A DNA stretch of 64,000 nt from Caulobacter zeae (GTDB taxonomy: Bacteria > Pseudomonadota > Alphaproteobacteria > Caulobacterales > Caulobacteraceae): assembly GCF_002858925.1 (NCBI RefSeq), contig NZ_PJRS01000018.1, forward strand, positions 124,001 to 188,000, read 5' to 3'. Positions within the stretch are counted from its first letter, which is position 1. Every line of letters begins with the position of its first letter. Positions 1 to 8,529 of this stretch are shown here, one piece after another. The translations under genes were made by a program, and so were the position numbers. The notes below the pieces were generated by a model, which was not told where the DNA came from, did no database searches, and was given only the letters and a program-made list of their open reading frames with translations.

Positions 1-2
1 GC

Positions 3-56
3 ATCCACGTCGCTCGCGCGCCGGGCGTCGCCCCGAACGTCGGCGGCGACATCTAG
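3..56 (+). CDS. C-terminal end of an unidentified gene
   Basis: An open frame enters from the left edge and ends at TAG 54-56, giving the 17-residue tail IHVARAPGVAPNVGGDI. Codon third positions are nearly all G or C, as in real genes of this window; the other two frames give arginine- or serine-rich strings typical of non-coding frames. It converges on the glycosyltransferase gene that ends at 69. Too little is visible to name a product. Confidence 0.4.
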   Translation: MHVARAPGVAPNVGGDI

Positions 57-68
57 TCTCTGGCGGGC

Positions 69-1499
69 TCAGTCCTGGGACGAGAACCCCTTGCGGGTCA
101 TCTTGCCCCAGCCCTGGGCGCCGGTCAGGAACTGCCACGTCCCGCGCAGCCGCCAGAAGTTGTTGATCTGGCGATAGCCGAAGTTCTCCAGGATCGCCGC
201 GCCCATCAGCACGGCCAGGCTGCGGGCGTTGGGAAAGCGGCGCAGCTCCGTCTCTTCCAGGGCCAGCGCGCCGACGCTGATGACGATGCCGAAACCGAAG
301 GTCACCGCCAGCAGGGCCCAGAGGTATTCGACGTCGAGCACTCCCAGCAGCCAGAAGGCCGGGATCAGCACGTAGCCGAAGATCTCGATCAGCGGTCCCA
401 GTACGTCGACCACCAGTATGTGCCCGAAACCGACGACGCCGATCCGCCCATAGCGCGGGTTCAGGATCATGTCGCGATGGCGGAAGAAGGTCTCCAGCGC
501 TCCGCGATGCCAGCGCGCCCGTTGTCGTGACAGCACGGCCATGGTTTCCGGCGCCTCGGTCCAGCACACGGGTTCGGGCGTGAAGGCCACGCGATACGGC
601 TTGCGCAGGCGGCGGTAGTGCTTGTGCAGCTTGACCACCAGTTCCATGTCCTCGCCGACGGTGCCGTGGCTGTAGCCGCCGACGTCCAGCACCGCCTGGC
701 GCCGGAAGAGGCCGAAGGCGCCGGAGATGATGGTCAGGGTCGAGATGCGGCTCCAGGCCAGCCGAGCCATCAGGAAGGCGCGCAGGTACTCGATGGTCTG
801 CAGGCGGGCCAGCATGTTCCTGGGCACGCCCACCTCGACCACCCGGCCGAACGAGATCTTGCAGCCGTTGGCGATGCGGATGGTGCCGCCCACGGCCACG
901 GTGCGTTCAGGGTCTTCCACGAAAGGCGCGACGGCGCGCAGCAGGGCGTCGACCTCCAGCAGGCTGTCGGCGTCCATCGAGCAGACGATGGGCGAGCGCG
1001 ACAGGTTGATGGCCGCGTTCAGGGCGTCGGCCTTGCCGCCGTTCTCCTTGTCGACGACCAGCAGGCGCGGCTGGTTGGCGGCGGCGTAGAGGCCGCGGAT
1101 CCTCTGGCAAGGGGCGGCGAGGTCGTAGTGCCGCTCGACCGGGTGCAGCTCGAAGGCGTCTACCAGCACCTGCAACGTCTCGTCCTTGGAGCCGTCGTTG
1201 ACCACCACGACCTCGAAGTGGGGGTACTGCAAGGCCAGCAGCGACCTGACGCTCTCCACGATGGTCAGGGCCTCGTTGTAGGCCGGCGCCATCAGGGTGA
1301 TCGGCGGGGCGGCCTCCGCGTATCGACGCCACAGCAGGGCGGCCTGGTTGACCGGCGGCGCCTGCGAGAGCGCCCGGGCGGCCAGCAGGAGCTGGTAGAG
1401 GTAGAGCGCGTTCTGGGCCAGGCCGGTGGCGATCACGGCCCAGGCGATGGCTTCGGCGAAGCGGACGACGGCGAGGGCGAGGGTTTCCAGTTCGGGCAT
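69..1499 (-). CDS. Membrane processive glycosyltransferase, family 2
   Basis: A 476-residue inner-membrane glycosyltransferase that probably polymerises an exopolysaccharide from nucleotide sugars. One N-terminal membrane helix (about 10-40) is followed by a cytoplasmic GT2 domain with VVNDGS (Asp102), the DxD of SMDADS (176-178), the acceptor-site ED at 283-284 and QRARW at 326-330, the Q(Q/R)xRW signature of processive synthases. C-terminal helices lie at about 350-412. It is last in a four-gene operon and starts 3 bases after the HEAT-repeat gene stops. The layout resembles PgaC-like or YaiP-like enzymes. The sugar made is unknown. No deacetylase or PilZ domain is present. Confidence 0.85.
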   Translation of the reverse strand: MPELETLALAVVRFAEAIAWAVIATGLAQNALYLYQLLLAARALSQAPPVNQAALLWRRYAEAAPPITLMAPAYNEALTIVESVRSLLALQYPHFEVVVVNDGSKDETLQVLVDAFELHPVERHYDLAAPCQRIRGLYAAANQPRLLVVDKENGGKADALNAAINLSRSPIVCSMDADSLLEVDALLRAVAPFVEDPERTVAVGGTIRIANGCKISFGRVVEVGVPRNMLARLQTIEYLRAFLMARLAWSRISTLTIISGAFGLFRRQAVLDVGGYSHGTVGEDMELVVKLHKHYRRLRKPYRVAFTPEPVCWTEAPETMAVLSRQRARWHRGALETFFRHRDMILNPRYGRIGVVGFGHILVVDVLGPLIEIFGYVLIPAFWLLGVLDVEYLWALLAVTFGFGIVISVGALALEETELRRFPNARSLAVLMGAAILENFGYRQINNFWRLRGTWQFLTGAQGWGKMTRKGFSSQD

Positions 1500-1502
1500 C
1501 GC

Positions 1503-2546
1503 CTAGGCGCCTTCCGCCAGGGCGCGCTCGGCGGCGCGTTGCGCGATCGGCCGGGCGTCGTCGGCCGCGGCGGCTTCCAGCAGCCCGCGACCGGCCTTGC
1601 CCAGTCTGCCTAGGGCGTCGCCCGCCCGAAAGCGCACCCACCACTCGGGATCGTCGAGCAGGGGAGCGAGCGTCGGGGCCAGGCGGACCAGGCCCGCCGC
1701 GCCGACGGCTTCCGCGGCCGCCGAGCGGACGGTCCAGGTCGGGTCGGCGAGGGCGCCGGCCAAGGTTTCTGCGGCCGCCGGATGCTGAAGGCGGCCAAGA
1801 CCCCGCACGGCGGCCGTACGGACATCCGGATCCGGGTCGGTCGCCGCCGCGGCCAGCGCCGGCACGGCCTCGTAGGCGCCGGAGCGTCCGAGGGCGTCCA
1901 GCAACACGGCCCGCATCAACGGCGTAAGATCCTGTCGGCCAAGGGCGAGAAGTCCTTCCCCGGGCGCGCCGGCAACCGCCTGCCGCATCACCTCGGCGAA
2001 GATCCGCGACGGGGTCAGCTCACCGGTCCCCACATAGTCGAGCAGGCGCGAGGGCGTCGGCGGCGCGCCTGCGTCGGCCAGCCCCTTGATCGCGGCCATG
2101 CGTACGTTCGCATCCTTGGAGCGGATGGCCCGCCGCAGGGCGGCCTTGACCTCTTCGCCGCCCAGCGCGGCCAGCGCCTCGACGCTGGTCAGGCGCTCGT
2201 CGCGCGAGCCGTGCAGGATCCGCTCTTCCAGGGCCTCGATCAGGCCCAGGCTTCTGAGGGCGCCCATGGCGCGCTCCTGGTCGGCGCCGCGGATCAGGCC
2301 CTGGAAGTCTAGGATGGCCTCGGCCAGCACTTGCGGCTGTCGCACGAAGGGGGAAAGCGCGCTGACTGCCTCCGTCTGGCCGCGCAGCAGGCCCGAGAGC
2401 GCCTGGATGATCAGTTTCCGTTCGCCTGCGCGCGTGGCTGAGCGGCTTTCCTTGACGAAGCGCGCGACGATCAGACCGCTCATCCAGGTCAGCGCGGCCC
2501 CGATCAGGACGAGGGCGACCACCCAGATCAGCGTCAGGGAAGACAT
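1503..2546 (-). CDS. Membrane-anchored HEAT-repeat protein
   Basis: A 347-residue protein with one N-terminal hydrophobic segment (about 7-29) and then helical repeats of HEAT or PBS-lyase type. Clear repeat cores include the segments around ERLTSVEALAALGG, DANVRMAAIKGLADAG, DPDVRTAAVRGLGRL, PTWTVRSAAAEAVGAAG and PEWWVRFRAGDALGRLG. Such repeats are protein-binding scaffolds, so a role in holding the glycosyltransferase and its outer-membrane partner together is a reasonable inference. Its ATG directly abuts the stop of the YaiO-type gene, which implies coupled expression. The two halves fit poorly to a single repeat length, so the middle (about 170-220) may be a linker. Confidence 0.75.
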   Translation of the reverse strand: MSSLTLIWVVALVLIGAALTWMSGLIVARFVKESRSATRAGERKLIIQALSGLLRGQTEAVSALSPFVRQPQVLAEAILDFQGLIRGADQERAMGALRSLGLIEALEERILHGSRDERLTSVEALAALGGEEVKAALRRAIRSKDANVRMAAIKGLADAGAPPTPSRLLDYVGTGELTPSRIFAEVMRQAVAGAPGEGLLALGRQDLTPLMRAVLLDALGRSGAYEAVPALAAAATDPDPDVRTAAVRGLGRLQHPAAAETLAGALADPTWTVRSAAAEAVGAAGLVRLAPTLAPLLDDPEWWVRFRAGDALGRLGKAGRGLLEAAAADDARPIAQRAAERALAEGA

Positions 2547-3629
2547 CTAGAACCGTCGGGTGACGGCGACCCCGACCTCGTCGCGGTCATAGGCCGTGCG
2601 CTTCTCGTGCGCCCCGACCACCTGCACCGTCCAGCGCGGCGTCAGGTCGTAGGCGATACCGCCAGAGACGGCTTCCACGGGCACGGTGTTCCCGTCGGCG
2701 CTTTCGGGGGCGTCGGCATAGCCCAGGCGCAGACGCAGGCGCTCGGTCGCCGACCACTCGCCGCTGAGCGTGTAGCCGGACTGATGCTTGCCGCGTTCGT
2801 CCTCGGTGTTGATGGAGCGCGCCGTCAGCGACACGGGTCCGGCGGCCAGGGTCAGATAGGGTTGCAGGCTCTTGACCTCGCCCACGGCGTAGCGCGACCA
2901 GACCGCGTCCAGGCCCAGGCGGACCCGCCAGTCGCCTTCGGTGAGCAGGCCGACCGAACCGCCGGCGCGGATCGACAGTTCCGGCCGATAGTCGGCGTCC
3001 GGCGCCCCGCCGACGGCGACGAAGCCGTCCACGCGCGAGCTGAACCTACGGGCGACCAAGGCCTCGGCATAGGTGTCGGAGACGCCGAAGCGCTCGGTGT
3101 GCTCGATCGAGCCGCCCAGGGTGGTGTCCGGATCGATCCGTTTCGACAGGGCGATGGTCGCTGAGCTCCAGTGACCCAGGTCCTTGGTCAGTTCGCTGCG
3201 CGCATAGGCCACGTCCAGCCGCCAGGTCGGCTCGCCCGGCATGGCCAGGGTGGCGGCGATCTGTTGCGAGAGCCCTTTCGCCTCGGCGTCGTCCGGAGCA
3301 GCCGCTAGCAGCGGCGCCAGGCGTCGGCGCGCCAGTTCGGGACGGCTGGCGAACAGGGCCGAGCGGGCATAGGCGATGCGGGCGTCGCGGTAGTCCGGCG
3401 CCAGCGCGAGGGTCGTCTCGAAGGCGCGGTCGGCCTCGGCGTAGCGCTGGGCGGCCATCCGCGAGAGGCCCAGGTTCAGCCAGACGTCGGGGTCCTTTGG
3501 GCGCTGCCTGGCGAGCAGGTCGAAGGCGGCGATCGCCTCGGCGGTGCGGCCGGCCTGGCGGGCCTGGACCGCCGCCGCATAGGCCGGATCGGCCGTCTCC
3601 GGCGCCTGGACCGCGACGGCTTCGATCAT
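2547..3629 (-). CDS. TPR protein with YaiO-type outer-membrane barrel
   Basis: A 360-residue protein. Residues about 15-130 form TPR units (for example PDVWLNLGLSRMAAQRYAEA followed by a second unit ending LALAPDYRDARIAYARS). Residues about 135-360 alternate polar and aromatic strands and end in ...VGVAVTRRF, with a terminal Phe as in outer-membrane barrels. This is the architecture of the YaiO family, which occurs with glycosyltransferases. It would form the export pore for the polymer. No obvious signal peptide is seen at the chosen start, which is unusual for a barrel; the true start may differ, although the ATGA overlap with the upstream response regulator supports this one. Confidence 0.75.
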   Translation of the reverse strand: MIEAVAVQAPETADPAYAAAVQARQAGRTAEAIAAFDLLARQRPKDPDVWLNLGLSRMAAQRYAEADRAFETTLALAPDYRDARIAYARSALFASRPELARRRLAPLLAAAPDDAEAKGLSQQIAATLAMPGEPTWRLDVAYARSELTKDLGHWSSATIALSKRIDPDTTLGGSIEHTERFGVSDTYAEALVARRFSSRVDGFVAVGGAPDADYRPELSIRAGGSVGLLTEGDWRVRLGLDAVWSRYAVGEVKSLQPYLTLAAGPVSLTARSINTEDERGKHQSGYTLSGEWSATERLRLRLGYADAPESADGNTVPVEAVSGGIAYDLTPRWTVQVVGAHEKRTAYDRDEVGVAVTRRF

Positions 3630-4033
3630 GCGGCCACCGGGGCGATGCGGAACAGGCGGGCCAGAAGTTCGTCGGGATCGAAGGGCTTGGGCAGGTAGTC
3701 GGCCGCGCCCAGGTTCAGGGCGGTGACGATGTCGTTGCGGCCCCTCAGGGCGGTCAGCATGACCACGGGGATGTCGCGCAGGGTGTCGTCGCCCTTCATC
3801 CGGCGCAGGACCTCGAACCCGTCGATGATCGGCATCATGCCGTCCAGCACGACGACGTGCGGCCGCTCGGTGCGGGCGGCCTCCAGCACGGCGCGTCCGT
3901 CCTCGAACACCGTGACCGCGTAGCCCGCCATGCTGAGCTTATGCTCGAGGATCTCGCGAAGCAGGGCGTCATCGTCGGCGATGAGCACCGAAGGAGAGGA
4001 CGCAAGGTTACTTTCAGATCGCCTGGACACCAT
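3626..4033 (-). CDS. Single-domain response regulator
   Basis: A 135-residue CheY-like receiver with no output domain. The acidic triad is at Asp20-22, the phosphoacceptor Asp64 is in VVLDGMMP, the conserved Thr is at 94 (MLTA) and Lys116 is in LPKPF. It is first in the four-gene exopolysaccharide operon and overlaps the next gene by ATGA. No histidine kinase is next to it, so its phosphodonor lies elsewhere. It probably controls the polysaccharide machinery through protein contact and not by binding DNA. An initial Met at 4033 gives a 14-residue leader before the receiver fold; a shorter start cannot be excluded. Confidence 0.9.
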   Translation of the reverse strand: MVSRRSESNLASSPSVLIADDDALLREILEHKLSMAGYAVTVFEDGRAVLEAARTERPHVVVLDGMMPIIDGFEVLRRMKGDDTLRDIPVVMLTALRGRNDIVTALNLGAADYLPKPFDPDELLARLFRIAPVAA

Positions 4034-4160
4034 TCCTCGCCTGCAAGCTGAGCTTCAAGGGAGTCGCGACACCAATTCAGAGTGGTGCAGAACGGTCGGG
4101 GAGGCCAGCGCGAACATCTCGCGTTTGGTTAACTTCCCAACACTGCACGCATACGGCGAA

Positions 4161-4180
4161 ACGGCCGCTTTCGCGGCCGT
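4161..4180 (-). terminator. Terminator-like hairpin
   Basis: A perfect 8-bp inverted repeat (ACGGCCGC / GCGGCCGT) with a TTTC loop lies between the response-regulator operon and the 3' end of the 3D-domain gene. It is 41 bases past that gene's stop on the minus strand. There is no T run, so termination is only inferred. Confidence 0.4.
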
Positions 4181-4220
4181 GTCCAATGCTCGATCTGTAG
4201 CTTGGGGGTTGTGCGGCCGG

Positions 4221-4715
4221 CTATTCCGGCGGGCAGCCCTTGAATTCGCCGACCTTGGTCACCGAGAGGTGCGTAAGGTTCAGGCCCGCCAGCGGCTTCA
4301 TTGAGCTGGCGCCCTGGCCGCTGAACATGTCGATCTTGTTGCCCTTGATCGCGCCGCCGATGTCGGAGGCGTACCAGTAGCCGTCGTGGGTTTCGCCGTT
4401 GGGCATGGGCAGGCCGACGGTCTCCTTGATGAAGACGACGGTGCGGCGCGGGATCACCTTGGTGTCCACGGCCAGGGTGCGCATCGCAACCACCTTGCAG
4501 CCCAGGCTGTCGAGCGCGCGGATGCCCTTGGCGCCGGCGTGGTACAGGGTGGCCTTCATCTTGTATTCGATGGAGCCGGGGATCGAGCCGGTCAGAGCCC
4601 CTGCGATCAGTTCGCCCAGCGGATCGCTGGCGCGTTCGGAGTCGGGGCCCGCGGCGGCGGGAAGTGCGGCGAACATGGCCATGAAGGCCAAAATTCCGGC
4701 GAGCGTGCGTCGCAT
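4221..4715 (-). CDS. Secreted 3D-domain protein
   Basis: A 164-residue exported protein. The signal peptide is MRRTLAGILAFMAMFAALPAAA, cut near residue 22. The C-terminal half has the 3D (three-aspartate) fold found in MltA-type lytic transglycosylases and Rpf/YabG-like cell-wall proteins: VDTKVIPRRTVVFI, then ASDIGGAIKGNKIDMF with two of the signature aspartates. It lacks the rest of an MltA catalytic domain. A cell-wall or glycan-binding role in the periplasm is likely; catalysis is unproven. It stands alone, with an intergenic region on each side. Confidence 0.8.
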   Translation of the reverse strand: MRRTLAGILAFMAMFAALPAAAGPDSERASDPLGELIAGALTGSIPGSIEYKMKATLYHAGAKGIRALDSLGCKVVAMRTLAVDTKVIPRRTVVFIKETVGLPMPNGETHDGYWYASDIGGAIKGNKIDMFSGQGASSMKPLAGLNLTHLSVTKVGEFKGCPPE

Positions 4716-4904
4716 CGAGGGGGTCCTCTTATCGGCGTATCTGTCGGTTCGGCGGCTTCCTTAAGCCGATCACGGCTCCGTGACAACCCGCTTAAAGTCG
4801 CCCGATTAGGGCGGAATCGGACGAAAACTTCTGGTGAAGCTCGGAACTCGGGTGAAAATTCAATCGTTTAGCGCGCCATTTGAAAAGTGGGGGAGAGCGA
4901 CGGA

Positions 4905-5492
4905 ATGACGCTGCGGATCTTCGGCGACGGTAAGTCGGGCAACTGCCTGAAGGTGAAATGGACGGCCCAGCGCCTGCATCTGCCCTTCGAGTGGATCGAG
5001 GTCGACATCCTGAAGGGCGAGTCCCGCACCGCCGATTTTCTGGCCATGAACCCGGCCGGCCAGGTGCCTGCGGTGATCCTGGATGATGGCCGCGCGCTGG
5101 CCCAGTCCAACGCCATCATGCTGCACCTTGCCGAGGGCTCGGTGCTGATCCCGGCCGATCCCTATCTCAAGGCCAAGATGTACGAGTGGCTGTTCTGGGA
5201 GCAATACAGCCACGAGCCCTATGTGGCCGTCGCCCGCTTCCAGGTCGCCTATATGGGCAAGCCGGTCGAAAGCCTCGACGGCAAGCTGGTCGAGCGTGGC
5301 CATGCGGCCCTGGCGCGCCTGGAAAACGGGCTTTCCGGGAGCGGCTTCCTGGTCGGCGATCGCCTGACCCTGGCGGACATCGCCTTGGTGGCCTACACCC
5401 GTGTCGCCCACGAGGGCGGTTTCGATCTGGCGCGCTATCCTGCCGTGAAGGCCTGGGTCGGCCGCGTCGAGACGACCCTCGGCATCGATTAA
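4905..5492 (+). CDS. Glutathione S-transferase
   Basis: A 195-residue cytosolic GST. The N-terminal thioredoxin-like domain includes the GSH-binding cis-Pro segment GQVPAVILDDGRALAQSNAI; the C-terminal helical domain has the conserved GDRLTLADIALVAYTR folding motif. ATG 4905 is preferred over the GTG at 4887 because GGAG at 4891-4894 sits 10 bases upstream and the protein then begins MTLRIFGDG, the usual first strand. It would conjugate or reduce electrophiles with glutathione; the substrate is unknown. It is followed after 15 bases by the S1/P1 nuclease gene, so the two may be cotranscribed. Confidence 0.9.
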   Translation: MTLRIFGDGKSGNCLKVKWTAQRLHLPFEWIEVDILKGESRTADFLAMNPAGQVPAVILDDGRALAQSNAIMLHLAEGSVLIPADPYLKAKMYEWLFWEQYSHEPYVAVARFQVAYMGKPVESLDGKLVERGHAALARLENGLSGSGFLVGDRLTLADIALVAYTRVAHEGGFDLARYPAVKAWVGRVETTLGID

Positions 5493-5507
5493 GTCTTCGG
5501 AGCGCGC

Positions 5508-6539
5508 ATGAAGTCGCCGTCTTCTACCTTGAAGGTTCTCGTCCTGGCCGCCGTCGTGGCGGCGCCGGCCCAGTCGGCCCTGGCCTGGGGCGCTTCCGGC
5601 CACCGGATGATCGGCGTGCTCGGCGCCCAGGCCCTGCCGGACGACGTGCCGGCCTTCGTGCGCAGCCCCTACGGCGTGGCCGCCATCGGCGAGTACGCCC
5701 GCGAGCCCGACCGCTGGAAGGGCTCGGGCAAGGTCCACGACCACGATCGCGACGCCGCCCACTTCCTGGATCTCGACGACGAAGGCCGCATGTTCGGCGG
5801 CCCGAAGTTCACGGTCGAGACCCTGCCGGCCACCCGCGCCGACTATGCGACGGCCCTGCGCGCCGTCGGCCAGGACGAGTGGAAGGCCGGCTACCTGCCG
5901 TACGCCATGATCGACGGCTATCAGCAGTTGGTGAAGGACTTCACCTACTGGCGCATCCTGGTCGCCGCCGAGAAGCAGACCACCGACGCCCAGAAGAAGG
6001 CCTGGTACGCCGCCGACCTCAAGCGTCGCGAGGAACTGCTGCTGCGCGACCTGGGCGTCTGGGCCCACTATATCGGCGACGGCAGCCAGCCGCTGCACAT
6101 GAGCGTGCACTACAACGGCTGGGGCGACTATCCGAACCCCAACGGCTACACCCAGAGCCGCGGCACCCACGGCGCCTTCGAGGGGCCGCTGGTCAAGGCC
6201 GTGGCCAAGGACGACGAGGTCAAGGCCAAGATGCCGGCGCTGCGCGACTGCGCGTGCAGCTACGAGACCCGGATGGTCGGCTACCTGACCACGACCTGGA
6301 AGCTGACCGAGCCGCTCTATCAGCTCGAGAAGTCGGGCGGCATGGTCGCCACCGATCCGCGCGCCAAGGCCTTCGTCGACGAGCGCCTGGCCGCCGGCGC
6401 CGCCGAACTGCGCGACATGGTCACCATGGCCTGGAAGGCCAGCGCCGAGGGCAAGATCGGTTACCGTCCCGAGATCAGCGTCGCCGATGTCGAGAGCGGC
6501 AAGGCCGATCCGTGGAACGACCTGTTCGGCAAGGACTGA
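5508..6539 (+). CDS. S1/P1-family secreted nuclease
   Basis: A 343-residue zinc-dependent nuclease exported to the periplasm or outside. The signal peptide ends ...QSALA, so the mature protein starts with Trp (WGASGHRM), whose amino group and side chain are zinc ligands in this family. Further ligands are visible in HDHDRDAAHF and in HYIGDGSQPLHMSVHYN. It cuts single-stranded DNA or RNA at phosphodiester bonds and often also has 3'-nucleotidase activity. It would supply nucleotides or phosphate from extracellular nucleic acid. The length is a little above the fungal P1 enzyme, because of a longer C-terminal helix region. Confidence 0.92.
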   Translation: MKSPSSTLKVLVLAAVVAAPAQSALAWGASGHRMIGVLGAQALPDDVPAFVRSPYGVAAIGEYAREPDRWKGSGKVHDHDRDAAHFLDLDDEGRMFGGPKFTVETLPATRADYATALRAVGQDEWKAGYLPYAMIDGYQQLVKDFTYWRILVAAEKQTTDAQKKAWYAADLKRREELLLRDLGVWAHYIGDGSQPLHMSVHYNGWGDYPNPNGYTQSRGTHGAFEGPLVKAVAKDDEVKAKMPALRDCACSYETRMVGYLTTTWKLTEPLYQLEKSGGMVATDPRAKAFVDERLAAGAAELRDMVTMAWKASAEGKIGYRPEISVADVESGKADPWNDLFGKD

Positions 6540-6543
6540 CCGC

Positions 6544-6990
6544 TTGATCGCTTTCTATGCGCCGGACGCGTCCCTGGACTACAGGGACCGTCACGCCGCC
6601 TTCGGCATCGCCGAGGACGAGCGGGGGCAAATCGCGCTGGTGGAAGTCACCAAGCCCGGCAAGGCGCCCTATTTCGACCTGCCGGGCGGCGCGGTGGACG
6701 GCGATGAGACCGAAGGCGAGGCCTTGATCCGCGAGTTCGGCGAGGAGACCGGCCTGGTCGTCGAGGTCGGCGCCCATGTCGTCGACGTGTCCCAGCCGTT
6801 CCTGAAGTCCGACGGACAGGCCATGCGGAACTACGGCGGGATCTACGCCGTGAAGCTGACGGGCGAACGCCCGGAACTGAAGGTCGAGGACGACCACAGG
6901 CTGGTCTGGCTTGATCCGCGCGACGCGGTCGTCGCTCTGCGCCACGACGCCCACTCCTGGGCGGTCGCGGCTTGGATGCGCAAGGGCTAG
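6544..6990 (+). CDS. Nudix hydrolase
   Basis: A 148-residue Nudix enzyme. The box is perfect: G-x5-E-x7-REFGEETGL within GGAVDGDETEGEA and what follows, carrying the Mg-binding glutamates. It hydrolyses a nucleoside diphosphate linked to another group; the substrate cannot be told. The start is a TTG at 6544, because AAGGA at 6531-6535 lies 8 bases before it and the product then begins MIAFYAPD. The Shine-Dalgarno sits inside the last codons of the S1/P1 nuclease gene, so the two are probably coupled. It converges on the next gene with a 4-base overlap. Confidence 0.85.
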   Translation: MIAFYAPDASLDYRDRHAAFGIAEDERGQIALVEVTKPGKAPYFDLPGGAVDGDETEGEALIREFGEETGLVVEVGAHVVDVSQPFLKSDGQAMRNYGGIYAVKLTGERPELKVEDDHRLVWLDPRDAVVALRHDAHSWAVAAWMRKG

Positions 6991-7316
6991 TTCGCTTTCT
7001 TCTTCAGCGCCGCCTTGGCTTCGGCCGGGGCGACCTGGTCGAACAGCATCGACAGGTGCTGGTCCTTGGCATGGTCGTTGTGCAGGTCCCAGGCCAGCGA
7101 GATCGGCAGGCGAAGACGGCCGCCGTCGGGCAGCCGGGCCACCAGAACGCGCCAGCTGAAGCCGTCGCCTGGATCGCCCAGCGGGCCAAACTCCAGGGGC
7201 GCCGGATCACGCAGGCGGAAGGCGCGGTCGGCCCTGGCGGTGAACCAGGCCAGGTCGTCGGCGGCGGTCGGGTCGGCGGCGGGCGAAACGACCTTGCCCT
7301 TGAGATTGCGGACCAT
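6987..7316 (-). CDS. Conserved-looking hypothetical protein
   Basis: A protein of about 109 residues starting MVRNLKGKVV; a longer form from 7355 adds 13 residues. It is rich in charged residues, has no signal peptide or membrane segment, and ends in a lysine cluster (ALKKKAN). The segments DDLAWFTARADRAFRLRDP and SWRVLVARLPDGGRLRLPI read as a folded domain with strongly GC-biased third positions. I do not recognise the family. It converges with the Nudix gene and diverges from the ferredoxin-like gene. Confidence 0.6.
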   Translation of the reverse strand: MVRNLKGKVVSPAADPTAADDLAWFTARADRAFRLRDPAPLEFGPLGDPGDGFSWRVLVARLPDGGRLRLPISLAWDLHNDHAKDQHLSMLFDQVAPAEAKAALKKKAN

Positions 7317-7417
7317 GGCGGCCTCCGAAGCGTTGAAAGCGCGGCTCTCTAGCACTTCGGGCGACGACTTCCCATGTCCAAGGCGCGGGCAGGGCGCCTG
7401 AAGCGGAAAGGCTCCAA

Positions 7418-7759
7418 GTGAGCAAGGATCGGCCGATCAAGCGCGTGCGCGCCGACTGGAATGATGTCGTTCTGGTCTGTCGCAAGTGTTCGCGCAAGCT
7501 GGACGGCGGCTTCGGCAAGGACGGCGAACAGAGCTTCGCCAAGGCCCTGCGCAAGGCTTCCGGCGGCGGCAAGGGCAAGGATCGCAAGGCGCCGCTGGCG
7601 GTGATCGAGGTCGACTGCTTCGACGTCTGCCCCAAGGACGCCGTGGTGGCGGTCAATGCTTCGAAGCCCCGCGAGTGGGTGGTCGTGCCGCGCGGCGCAT
7701 CCATGGACGCCGCCGTCGCCCGTCTGGGACTGGCCGCCAACGACGCTGAAGCAGCCTGA
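7418..7759 (+). CDS. Predicted 2Fe-2S thioredoxin-like metal-binding protein
   Basis: A 113-residue protein with two cysteine pairs, VCRKCSRK near residue 22 and CFDVCPKDAVVAV near residue 68, spaced as in small thioredoxin-fold [2Fe-2S] ferredoxins of the DUF1636 kind. It would be cytosolic; an electron-transfer or iron-sulfur role is inferred from the cysteines only. GTG 7418 is the start, with GGAAAG 7 bases upstream. It lies 38 bases ahead of tlyA on the same strand. Confidence 0.7.
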   Translation: MSKDRPIKRVRADWNDVVLVCRKCSRKLDGGFGKDGEQSFAKALRKASGGGKGKDRKAPLAVIEVDCFDVCPKDAVVAVNASKPREWVVVPRGASMDAAVARLGLAANDAEAA

Positions 7760-7797
7760 TTGAGGAAGCAGGCCGGCGAGTCTGCTATCAGGCTCCG

Positions 7798-8529
7798 ATG
7801 AGCCGCAAACGCGCCGATATCCTGCTTGTCGAGAAGGGCCTGTTCGACAGCCGCGCCAAGGCGCGCGCCGCCATCGAGGCCGGCCGCGTCACCGCCGATG
7901 GCAAGGTCGTGGCCAAGGCTTCCGAGGCGATCGACGAGGCCTCCGACATCGTCGCCGAGGCGGCCCATCCGTGGGTGGGCCGAGGCGCGCTGAAGCTGGT
8001 GCGGGCGCTGGAGCTGTGGCCGGTGGCGATCGACGGCCGCATCGCTGTCGATGTCGGCGCCTCGACCGGCGGTTTCACCGAGGTCCTGCTGTCGAAGGGC
8101 GCGGCGCGCGTCTTGGCCGTCGACGTCGGCCGGGATCAACTGCATCCGCGCCTGAAGAACGATCCGCGGGTGGACGACCTGTCGCCGCTGGACGCCCGCG
8201 CCCTGACCGCCGAACACGCGCCGGACGGCGTCGACCTGGTGGTCACCGACGTCAGCTTCATCTCGCTGGAAAAGGCCCTGCCGGCGGCGCTAGTCCTGGC
8301 GCGTCCCGGCGCGGATCTCGTCGCCCTGGTCAAGCCGCAGTTCGAGGCCGGCCGTGAGAACATCGGGAAGGGCGGCCTCGTGAAGGATCCGGAGGTCATC
8401 TCCGCCTGTGTCGAGCGCGTCTCGGCCTTCATCGAGGCGTCAGGCTGGACGGTTCGCGACAGCGCCGACAGCCCGATCTCCGGCGGCGAGGGGCAGGTCG
8501 AAAAGCTGCTCTGGGCGGTGAAGGCCTAA
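7798..8529 (+). CDS. tlyA: TlyA-family rRNA 2'-O-methyltransferase / hemolysin homolog
   Basis: A 243-residue protein: N-terminal S4 RNA-binding domain (about 1-65, beginning RADILLVEKGLFDSRAKARAAI) and an FtsJ-like SAM-methyltransferase domain with motif I DVGASTGGFTEVLLSKGA and motif IV VVTDVSFISLEK. TlyA enzymes methylate ribose 2'-OH groups in 16S and/or 23S rRNA; which site is modified here is unknown. The full length matches the family. It ends overlapping the LytTR gene by 4 bases on the opposite strand. Confidence 0.9.
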   Translation: MSRKRADILLVEKGLFDSRAKARAAIEAGRVTADGKVVAKASEAIDEASDIVAEAAHPWVGRGALKLVRALELWPVAIDGRIAVDVGASTGGFTEVLLSKGAARVLAVDVGRDQLHPRLKNDPRVDDLSPLDARALTAEHAPDGVDLVVTDVSFISLEKALPAALVLARPGADLVALVKPQFEAGRENIGKGGLVKDPEVISACVERVSAFIEASGWTVRDSADSPISGGEGQVEKLLWAVKA

